Assembly: GCF_020509005.1 (NCBI RefSeq)
Contig: NC_063021.1
Span: forward strand, 620,001-684,000
DNA length: 64,000 nucleotides
Reading direction: 5' to 3'
Origin: Fulvia fulva
Taxonomy: Eukaryota; Ascomycota; Dothideomycetes; Mycosphaerellales; Mycosphaerellaceae
Numbering within the stretch: the first letter of the stretch is position 1; each line of letters begins with the position of its first letter. Under the pieces are notes generated by a model. That model was given only the letters and a program-made list of their open reading frames with translations. It was not told the origin of the DNA and did not search any database. The translations under genes were made by a program, and so were the position numbers. This document shows, piece after piece, positions 36,054-44,433 of the stretch.

Positions 36054-36463
36054 TGATGGCTCTGAAGTGCAAGATGGTCGTTCTAGGCGTTTGAAACAGC
36101 TTGTGGTGGGGTAGAAGACCGGAGCTGTAACGTCATTGCTAAAAGGGCGTACACTTTGACAACTCTATCTGTGCGATAGGGTTCGTTTTCTCCAGTATTC
36201 ATCTGCGGTCGTAGGCGCTCTAGCACATGTCAGGTCAAAGTAGCTTCCTTTCCGGGCAGGTCGAAGCGTGGGGACCGACTAGCGATCCGCAGCAGCCGCT
36301 CCACTCTGTTTGAGAGCGTCACGATCCAATATGTCCATGGGCATCGTAACAGCCGTCTCATACAAGTGCGTCCCTCATTCCTGCCATCGTCTTGCGAGAA
36401 TGGACATCGACCAAGACTCCTGTGCTCGCCTCGTTCATCGGTATCTGTCATGCTGGAAGTCGC
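36054..36463. other. Intergenic region, nothing recognised
   Basis: Lies between the peroxiredoxin 5' side and the 3' end of the zinc-knuckle gene. Short open frames on both strands have no family features. It presumably holds the peroxiredoxin promoter. Confidence 0.5.
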
Positions 36464-37678
36464 TCAATAGTCGAAAAGTCCCACCTGCCAGTTCTGCGAT
36501 GCTGCCGGAGCTGGCTCATCACTCTCCATCTTCTGCACCACCTCTGAGTCCTCTCTCTCTTCCTCTTCGTCCACATCGCTGTTGTTGCTTTCCGGCTCCA
36601 CAAACTTCGCGGCATCCTTCTTGCCCCAGGTCTTCACCAAATTTGGTCCCTGCGTCCGCTCGTCGTAGTAGCGATCTGGACAGTCGTCGCCCCAGTGCGA
36701 GTCATAGCCGCTGTCGCCGCAGTGGTAGCAGACTTTGTACATGTCGCGCTCGGCCGTCTTAGCAATTTCCTTCAATGGCGGGTTTAGTGATGTGTGCCAG
36801 AGCTTAGCGCATTCTTCTTCAACATGACCTTGCTCGCTGCAGATGTCGCACGTGTCGTTGCCAATGATGATCGGCTGGGTATTGGTGCATTGCGGTGCGT
36901 CGTGGCCTCTCTGACGGCAGCGCGTGCACTTTCTGAATGTTGGGCACGCATGTGAGGCGTGCTTGTCGTAGGCGTTGCAATGAGTGCAGCGGCGAGTTGG
37001 GCAAGTTCTGGCTTGGTGGCCACGATCGCCACAGCACATGCAGTAGATGATATCGTCGTCGTATCTCAGGTCAAAATACTTGTACTGCTCGTCTTGCTCC
37101 TTGTCTGTGAGTTGATGAAGGCGTATCATGCCATCTGGGTGCGGTTTGATGGCCATTGTGCTGGCGTCACCTTCGCGGTCGCGGTGGGTGTTATTAGGAG
37201 AGGCAGAGGCACGCGCGTGTGATGGTGCAGAGTCGCTCTCGGCCTCACTGTCCTCTTCACTTGAGCTTTCACTTTCGCTCATGCTCGTGCTTGCATCGCT
37301 GCTCTCCGCGATCTCGCCGTCTTCCTCGCTGCTGTCGTCGTCCAGTGGGTTGCTCTGGCTGTTGTTGGACAAGTCGACAGATTGGGTCGTGCGCGTGGCA
37401 CCAGACAAAGAAAAACTCACCTGCGGCCTGTCTTGGCCAGCAGTCTTCTTGAACTCCTCATAGGTGGAGAAGGCATTGCTGCTGCGGCAAGTCTCACCGC
37501 CAGACGATGAGATCTCCCCCGACTCTTTGGACGTCATTGACAAGCGGCGTGACTTTACGCCACGCCAACCTGTTGCTGCTGCTGCTGCTGCCGCCGCGCC
37601 AAAGCGATCTGCTTCACTCACCTGCTTGCGCTTCCTCCCCACTGCTGCGGTCCTTGAGTCGTCGCCGGATTCAGACAT
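36464..37678 (-). CDS. Air1/Air2-like CCHC zinc-knuckle protein (TRAMP complex subunit type)
   Basis: A 404-residue protein with five CCHC knuckles in a row: C213/C216/H221/C226, C231/C234/H240/C245, C251/C254/H259/C264, C277/C280/H285/C290 and a variant C317/C320/C333 whose usual His position is Tyr. Tandem knuckles after a long acidic, Ser-rich N-terminus (residues 110-155) match Air1/Air2, the RNA-binding subunits of the nuclear TRAMP polyadenylation complex that feeds aberrant RNA to the exosome. The N-terminus has a basic RKRK motif and a poly-Ala run encoded by a CAG/GCA-type microsatellite at about 37,570-37,597. A GTGAGT at about residue 87 could be a donor of a 66-bp optional intron, but the frame is open without splicing. 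Upstream DNA is shared with the divergent ORMDL gene. Confidence 0.82.
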   Translation of the reverse strand: MSESGDDSRTAAVGRKRKQVSEADRFGAAAAAAAATGWRGVKSRRLSMTSKESGEISSSGGETCRSSNAFSTYEEFKKTAGQDRPQVSFSLSGATRTTQSVDLSNNSQSNPLDDDSSEEDGEIAESSDASTSMSESESSSEEDSEAESDSAPSHARASASPNNTHRDREGDASTMAIKPHPDGMIRLHQLTDKEQDEQYKYFDLRYDDDIIYCMCCGDRGHQARTCPTRRCTHCNAYDKHASHACPTFRKCTRCRQRGHDAPQCTNTQPIIIGNDTCDICSEQGHVEEECAKLWHTSLNPPLKEIAKTAERDMYKVCYHCGDSGYDSHWGDDCPDRYYDERTQGPNLVKTWGKKDAAKFVEPESNNSDVDEEEEREDSEVVQKMESDEPAPAASQNWQVGLFDY

Positions 37679-39012
37679 TGCTTGGTAGTCGCGGCGCGAT
37701 GTGGTGAGGCAAGTTGTGTGGAGAAGTGAGAGTGGAAATGGAAATGTTGATCTTCACATGAAGTTCATAACACGCGCGTGGCGTTGTTCTCGTTCCTTCC
37801 CGGCCAAAAGTATTGGCCAGAAACTATGACTGGGACGACACAGCACGTTCTGATCGTGAAGCCGCGTCGCAACGCCACAACATCAGCAAACAATCTATGC
37901 CATTGCTATGGCCTTTCGCGCCTGGAGCAAAATGTCGCATACTGATTTTGGTATGCATGGTATCGCCGGATCTAGTCGTGACCGCCGCGATGCTTACGCC
38001 ACGATCTGCTCATGGCATCCTTGCTGCATGAGCATATCGGATCCTCCACCTACTAATCAACAAGCCCGGTGTGGGTTCTATATCGTACGTTGAACTCGAA
38101 CAGATGCAGATTGCCTCGCATGCGTGGCGATAGTTTGTAGAGGCAGAGTTGCCCCCGTGCGTAGGAACTTGCTGTGCTACAGGCTGATCATCGGGAAGAG
38201 ACTGGGTAAGCAGTTTCACAGTGAACATCAGACGATTTTCTGGTCATGCTGAGCAGCGTGCTTGTGCTCGCGAATCGCGACATTGATTATTGTACTGGGG
38301 GTGGAAGACGCGTGATGTAACTTATCAGGAAACGTGTGTTGGATTGTTGTGCATGTTCATAAGACGATGTCAATACGAAGTGAATAGGAGAAGAAGGGTC
38401 TCGACTGTTAGTGGTGTGGCTGAAAATAGGATAGCAGCATTCTCGAAGCTGCAGAGAGACGTCAGCAGCTAGCGTTGAACACGGTGGAGCAAGTTGCGCA
38501 CGACCCTTGGAGTAAACGTTGACCTTCCCTTTGCGAATGCACCGACCGTGTTCTCTCTCCTGCTACAAGACCACCTCCACCAACTCATACCACAACGTGA
38601 CAGACAGCACACACACAGCACTGTTTGCTGCTGCTGCTGCTGCTTCTCCAACCCGTGACTCGCAGTCGCCGAGCTTCGGAAAAGTACGCCGGCTTTCCGC
38701 ACTCGCCCAAGGAAGGGAAGTGAACACGAGAACAAAGAGGCAACCGCAGTCCGAGACCACATATCACACACTGCAGCCACCAAACGCCTTACATCACCTA
38801 CCTACCTGCACACCTCACACCTGATCCCGAAATACACACACCACACCACACCCGGCGACTTCATGGTGATATTTCTACCGTCCCACCGACCGAGATCCGC
38901 CTCTTCGACCAGCAACAACACCGCCAAACTGTCTTCCACACTCTTACAACGCGGCGGCATCAGCTTTGCCGACACGTCGCCGCCGCTCTGCGTGCAATCC
39001 GCCGAGCGCAAG
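37679..39012. promoter_or_regulatory. Divergent intergenic region between the zinc-knuckle and ORMDL genes
   Basis: About 1.3 kb separates two divergently read housekeeping genes, so it should hold both promoters. Visible features are a CTG/TGC microsatellite at about 38,626-38,647 and CA/ACC-rich pyrimidine-biased sequence from 38,580 to 38,860, typical of a fungal 5' leader. An open frame from 38,863 runs in frame into the ORMDL start and would be an N-terminal extension. Other open frames are low-complexity shadows. Confidence 0.5.
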
Positions 39013-39707
39013 ATGAGCAACAACTTCAAGGAGAACCGCCGTCGGAGGCGGAGTAGCAGTCTGATGTACCAGGAGCCACCGGAGAGTCTAGAACAGCAAA
39101 GCGACCAGGCAGTGCTACCCAATTTGAACGCACAATGGGTCAACGCCAAAGGTGAGAAACACACGGAGAGCAGGCCTCGCGAGTCATGGGTCGAGATCAA
39201 CATGGCACGTCGAAAGAGCACGTGAGCTGACATATTGTCATTTTAGGAGCGTGGATGATCCACGCCATTATCATTGTCCTCCTCAAGATCGTGTACGACG
39301 TCATCCCTTCGATCAGCCAGGAGACCTCGTGGACTCTTGTCAACATAACCTACATGTGCGGCTCCTACCTGATGTTCCACTACGTCCGAGGGATACCCTT
39401 CGAGTTCAACGCGGGTGCCTACGATAACCTCAACATGTGGGAGCAGATCGACAACGAGGAGCAATACACACCGGCCAAGAAGTTCCTGCTGTCTGTTCCC
39501 ATATGTCTGTTCCTGATCAGCACGCACTACACGCATTACGACTTGACGTACTTCACCATCAACCTCCTTGCGACGTTGGCAGTTGTGATACCCAAGCTTC
39601 CAGCGGTCAGTCTATCTTCCCCGTGACCGACTGAGACGCCACTGACTGTGTGATAGTTCCACCGCATGAGATTCGCACTCTTCAATCCGGAGCCTCTGGA
39701 AAGGTAG
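39013..39707 (+). CDS. ORM1: ORMDL/Orm family regulator of sphingolipid synthesis
   Basis: Small ER membrane protein that binds and inhibits serine palmitoyltransferase. Exons 39,013-39,151, 39,247-39,605 and 39,657-39,707 give 182 aa; introns of 95 bp and 51 bp have GT..AG ends and all phases agree. The family core is clear: NLNAQWVNAKGAWMIH, QETSWTLVNITYM, FHYVRGIPFEFNAGAYDNL, NMWEQIDNEEQYTPAKKFL, THYTHYDLTYFTINL. Four hydrophobic segments fit the family. The N-terminal RRRRRSSS is the basic/serine stretch where yeast Orm proteins are phosphorylated. The start at 39,013 matches family length; an in-frame upstream ATG at 38,863 would add 50 residues without similarity. The last exon (HRMRFALFNPEPLER) ends as expected. 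Confidence 0.95.
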
Positions 39708-39954
39708 TACGGCATAAACTTTGGGCACGGCGTTAGGAAGGGGACAAGGGATGACCGTATCACACTGCGGCTCAAAATGTACCATTATCTGGTTGGCGCT
39801 TTAGCACCCCGCGCTCCTTTAGAGATACCACTGCCGCTCGCCTGGTCTGACTCACGATCTGGCTGTATTGATATTGTTGAATGAAGCTGAAGAAGGCATG
39901 TCAAACCAAGGTCTGTGTTCTGCTAATTGACTGCTAGATTTATCTCTATCACTC

Positions 39955-41076
39955 TCACTTCTTCCACGCAGCAAACTGCTTCTTCAACTCTTCATATATG
40001 GTCGGCACCTCGCCCCTCAATATCTCCTTCGCAAACACCTCCAAGCCCTTAAACTCCAGCTCCGGATACAGCTCCTTACTCGTCAGATACCCCAGCGACT
40101 TTGCAAACTCTGGCGTATTCTCTCCCCTGATATTCTGCGACAACGAATACTACGCCGGCACCTTCACCAACAGCGCCTCCATATCCCAGGCCCCTCGGGA
40201 ACACTCTCAACCCTCGCCACCAACTCCTCCTCTGAAACGTAATGCCTCTCGACCTTCTCCCCCGACTCCTTTTCAAACAGATCCCACACCTCGTTCTGGC
40301 TCCACATCTCGTTGTAGACGAAGACGTATCGATTCAGAGTTCTGTCATCGACGATGATGCGAGCGACGTAGCGGCCGATGTCCCGCAAGTCTGTCAGTGC
40401 GGAGGGGACGTTGCCGGTCCCGGCGATTTCGGACTTTCCAGAGAGGACGAAGGCGTCGGTGAGACCGGAAGGGAGTTTGGGGATGGAGATTTGGTACCAC
40501 CAGCCGACGTCGATGATGGTGTAGGGGAGGGGGAGGGAGGTGAGGTGCGTGTAGACGACTTGTTTGAGGTCGCGGAGGAGGTGGTGGCCTGGAGGGAAAG
40601 AAGGGGAGGGGTGTTAGTTAGGATTGTGTTGTGGGACGGTCATTGGGGAGGAATTGTGAACGGAACTTACCACCAGCGGGAATAACGGGGAGAAAAGCGC
40701 AGGGAATGAAACGTTGAATCCCTGCGGCTTTGGCGGCTGTGGCGAGAGGGATCTGAGCGAGTTGCTCGAGGGGTGCGATGGAGGAGATGAGGATTTGGAG
40801 GTCTCGGATGGTGGGGAGGAGGGTGGTGGGGTTGGAGGATGCTGAGAGGGTTATTTCGCGGAGGGTTACGCCCCGGGAGGCGAGGGCTTGGTTGGATGGT
40901 TTGGTCATGGAGGAGGGGCGGGTTAGGGCTATGATTTCCTGGCGTTATGTGTGAGAAAGGGGATGGATCGATGGGAGGATGGTGCTTACGAAGGTGCCTG
41001 CTTCGAGGAGGCCGTTGATTATGGAGGTGCCTGTTTCGCCTGAGGCGCCGAGTATGCCGACTTTGATTCGAGACAT
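39955..41076 (-). pseudogene. NmrA-like NAD(P)-binding oxidoreductase, broken by frameshift and stop
   Basis: Rossmann-fold protein of the NmrA/isoflavone-reductase-like family. Exon 1 (40,990-41,076) carries the dinucleotide motif GILGASGETG. Intron 40,939-40,989, exon 2 (40,671-40,938), intron 40,589-40,670, then exon 3 from 40,588. Exon 3 reads well to about 40,188 (VDVGWWYQ, LRDIGRYVARIIVDDR, YVFVYNEMWSQNEVWDLF), then the frame ends in CW-stop at 40,164. The family C-terminus (SQNIRGENTPEFAKSLGYL...YPELEFKGLEVFA) continues in another frame to 39,955. A 1-bp loss at the G run 40,185-40,187 plus an in-frame TAG at 40,150-40,152 explain this. A cryptic intron of 53 bp would need a poor GTTCCC donor. 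Probably a recent pseudogene. Confidence 0.78.
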
Positions 41077-42017
41077 GGTGGGTTGCTGTCGATGACTTCG
41101 TCGGGAAAGGATCTGTTCTGGCTTGAAAGATGTTCGTGAAGCTGAGGCTACCAGACCACTGTATATATATGCACATACAAGCCGCGCTATCGACATAGCG
41201 CTAGCGCTCCACTGCAGCCGCCTGCGATTCATTCTGCCCTATCGATCATCCATCCGATCACTCCTGACGAACTTCTCCTATAGGCTACATGACCTCACTG
41301 CGTTTCAAGTTTGACCGGAAACGGAAACGGACCTCGTTCTTCATAGTGACAATTTTAATGCTTTGCAGCGCTCAGTAATGGAAACTTTATGCAAGGGCAG
41401 CGTGGCTTATGCATGAGCAACTTCCACCTGCGTTGCTTGTATTGGCCTATCAATATCATTACCTCAACATCGAATACATGTTCCGAAGAATCGGCGCAAG
41501 GGTATCTTCAATGTCACGGCAGTATTGAGAAGCAATGCCGGCGCAATGCATCACCACCGCTCGTCTCGTGCATGAGCGGCAAATACCCAGACGTCCTACA
41601 CATTGCGGTAGCGACTGGTGGTCGGAACCCATGTGGTGGCACCTGCCAAAGTGATTGACGAGCCAGGAAGAAGCCGTCAAGAGGAACTGCTGTGCAATGG
41701 CGGCCGAGGGAGGCGTCGAAGAGCTGAAAGGACGAGCCAACACATCGTGAAGCAGGTGAAGAACATTAAGAGACGGGAAGCAGACAATGAAGCAACAGCT
41801 TGAATATGATTACATTATCTCAGGTTGATGTACAAAGTTGCATGCCACAGGATGCCATCTTTCCGTCCAAACCACAACTCTCCTCACCAAACCCACCAGG
41901 CCATGCCCAGGATTATGCGGCCGCGGTTGTCGATAGGAGAAAGGGTAGGTTGTCGAAGTGCTGGGATGATGGTCAGTCGAAGTAATTGTGGACAGGAAGG
42001 TGGAAGCTCACCATTGC
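41077..42017. other. Intergenic region, no gene recognised
   Basis: About 0.9 kb between the broken oxidoreductase and the 3' end of the secreted-protein gene. Open frames here (61-94 codons) overlap one another on both strands, have no domain features and are treated as chance. A TATATATATA run at about 41,160-41,169 lies roughly 85 bp upstream of the oxidoreductase ATG and could be its TATA element. Confidence 0.5.
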
Positions 42018-42593
42018 TCAAGAAGGGCTCTCGCCATCGAGTGGAATGTTGACAGTGTAAGCCCAGTCATTCATCTTGGCGAAGCCGCCGGTGGTCATCT
42101 TTGTTGCGCTCCCAACCACCGGTCTCTCGCAGACCTCGATGATCTCCTGCATGGCATCGTGACACTCCGAGATAAGCAGCCCCTTCTTGCTCTTGCCACC
42201 CTCGCCGATGTAAGTTGCAGAGTAATCTCCATGGCGCTTCACGTCGTACTTGTCGTGTCTCTTGCGGCCCTGGCGTTCGCACAAGTCGAAGCCTGCAATG
42301 CCGACGTTTTCAGAGTCGACGAGGTTATTCTCGTTTCGGCAACAAATCTGCTCGCCGTGCTTGCCGCGGTGGTCGCAGTTGAATTGTAGTACTCTATCGC
42401 GGGCGAAAGAGTCGTGAAAGAGGACCGGACCAGCTTTTCCGGTGTTGTTCATGAGCTCTTCCCAGGGGTTGAATTTCTTCGTGAGGCTGAGCACTGTGTT
42501 GTCGGTGAGAGGCCCAGCGGAGACAGCTTCGTTGTCGATGGCCGCGGCTCCAGCACCGATGATGATGGCAGCGAGAACCTGGAAGGCGTGCAT
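42018..42593 (-). CDS. Small secreted cysteine-containing protein (effector candidate)
   Basis: 191 aa from the ATG at 42,593. Residues 1-18 (MHAFQVLAAIIIGAGAAA) form a signal peptide with a likely cut after the Ala run. The mature part has six cysteines (73, 84, 85, 105, 144, 155), an even number compatible with three disulfides, and a basic patch (ERQGRKRHDKYDVKRH). No known enzymatic motif is seen. A longer in-frame start at 42,809 adds an S/T/P/H-rich stretch after a second hydrophobic start; the inner start gives a cleaner signal peptide, so I prefer it. The gene stands alone next to a transposon-bounded biosynthetic cluster. Such small secreted proteins in plant-associated Dothideomycetes are often effectors; that role is inference. 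Confidence 0.75.
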   Translation of the reverse strand: MHAFQVLAAIIIGAGAAAIDNEAVSAGPLTDNTVLSLTKKFNPWEELMNNTGKAGPVLFHDSFARDRVLQFNCDHRGKHGEQICCRNENNLVDSENVGIAGFDLCERQGRKRHDKYDVKRHGDYSATYIGEGGKSKKGLLISECHDAMQEIIEVCERPVVGSATKMTTGGFAKMNDWAYTVNIPLDGESPS

Positions 42594-44433
42594 GTTGACG
42601 GTGTGATGGAGTGTCCGGAGAGAAGATGTGGTTGGTGGTTGACCCCTGTCGGTGACCTGATTGAAGAAGTGGTTGATGTGTGTGGTGGAGCTGTATGAGA
42701 AACAAGTGTTGTTGGTGCTGAGTGGTGATGGATGTGGATGTCCTGTGGTGGATGCTGATGGAGAAGAGAAGAGGAAGAAGAGGAAAAAGAATCGAAGGGA
42801 AGAGGGCAATTTAAAGGCGAGCCAGAGCGTGATCGAGGGCTGTGCAGAGGTCGCTGCAGGTGCAGGACCTGGGTGCGCATCTTGGAGGTCTGAGAAGGTG
42901 CTGTGTCAGATGCAGGTGTTCAGGAAGTGCCGCTCGGAGTTGAGGTAGCAGCGTTGACGAAGAAGTGGGCAGGTGAAGCACTCGGTGTCCTTGTCGATAG
43001 AAAGTGCGACGTGACTTTCACCTCAGAGCAAGTCGACAGCCAACGTCAACGTCGGAGTGATGGTCCTGCATACCACACAGGTCTTGCGGGACTTTGACTA
43101 AACTGCAGATACCATGCGTGGCCGAACAATTGTCGCCAATGGGTCGGTCTGATCTTGTTGTGGCGCAGGTGATATGCAGTCGCCACTTCGCCGAAGGCAA
43201 AGGCGCAGCTACAAGAGATGCAGGCGCCGCGCCCTGGTTGACGATGTGGCTCCCTCTTCGCTGCAAGCACTTGCTGGTCATGGTGATGCTTAAGTCAGTC
43301 GCATGTGTCGAGTGAGGAAGCTGATTCCAGACCGAGAGGTATGTCGTTGCTTCTTGCCGATGTAGCGCGAGCGTGAGAGGAGTGCGTGCAGCCATGATTT
43401 GCGCTTGCCAACTGAGTCCGGCAGGCAGGAGGTGAGGTCCGAAGTCGCAGGCACATTGACTAGCGCCTGCCTCGAACGGACCAATGACGCTGCTGTCATA
43501 TGCAAGAACTCCAACTCCTCGCCCAGCAACATCAGCCCAGAGTCATTCATATCCCTTGGTCTATCGCCCGCAGCATTTTGAGCCATTCTTTTATCCATAG
43601 AGCCGTGGCTGCATGTAGCATGGTGCTCCTTCTCGATGTGGCTAACATATGTGCAACGGTAAAAGGCAGGCAAGAACGTGTCATCAATGTACGCTGCTGC
43701 AGCAGCAAGAGGTGAAGTCCGAAGTCGCAGTGACCTTAGCTAGCGCCTTCTGTAGAGTACCAATGGGCCACGCTGGATCAAGCAGGTGCATCTTAATCCG
43801 GCAAGCAAGAGAAGCCGCGGCTTGCCCAAGCATGCACGCCTGATACCTGCAAAACAGAAGATGCTGCTACTTCATCCCGCGCTGGGAATGGACGGACATG
43901 CGCTTCATCCAGACACAGGCGCATAGACGTTCATGTGCTCCTTCCATTGCTCAAATTCCGCATGGGTATGCAAGTGCAGGAGCACGTCCACCAAGCAAGT
44001 GCTCACCAGCAGCGCAAGAAGTGACGTCCGTGATCGCACATACATCAACTAGCGTCAGCTTATCTACAGCCAATGGCGAGCTCAGGGAAGGTGTTGACAG
44101 CTTCGGCTTGATGCCAGAGATCAAAGCCGCTCCTCCGATGCCAGCCGCATTTCTCAACGGTCGAGCGTTTCACCGCCCTCGGCATGGAGATGCGGGCAAG
44201 GACGATCGCCAGGACCCTCTACGGCAACTTTCACGCACCCGAAGACGCAAATGAGGCCAGCGACTGGCCATAGCAGCTGGAGAAGGTGTCAACATGTGAA
44301 TGCCAAGACTGGAGATCAGCATGTTTGTCAACGAGCGATTGAAGCACGGTGACAGTTGTAATATTGTGATATGTGTACGGTACGAAGCAATTCGATATCG
44401 CGTATGGGTATATAGCAACAATGCACGACCGAC
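42594..44433. other. Long intergenic region with a diverged dispersed repeat
   Basis: About 1.8 kb with no convincing gene. It holds three diverged repeat units at 43,425-44,085 (separate entry). Open frames of 60-127 codons on both strands overlap the repeats and show no domain. The part next to 42,594 is presumably the promoter of the secreted protein. Confidence 0.5.
43425..44085. repeat. Three diverged ~70-bp repeat units at ~280-310 bp spacing
   Basis: Units start near 43,429, 43,709 and 44,017. Each begins GARGTGANGTCC followed by a similar GAAGTCGCA/GATCGCA stretch, then an ACTAGCG or GCTAGCG block, and ends with a CCAATG-like block about 50 bp in. Flanking sequence upstream of units 2 and 3 also resembles each other (GTGCTCCTTC..., CAGCAGCRCAAGA). 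They are clearly related but mutated, so a larger unit of roughly 300 bp may once have been tandemly repeated. No coding potential is shared between units. Confidence 0.6.

Noticed and set aside
37360..37425. Possible 66-bp intron in the zinc-knuckle gene (GTGAGT donor)
   Set aside because: The reading frame is open and normal through it, so splicing is not needed; kept only as a note.
36784..37707. Several 66-111-codon frames overlapping the zinc-knuckle gene
   Set aside because: Out-of-frame or antisense shadows; biased composition from the acidic and poly-Ala coding regions.
40667..41176. 169-codon minus-strand frame
   Set aside because: Pro/His/Arg-rich shadow frame across the NmrA-like exons and introns; the Rossmann motif is in another frame.
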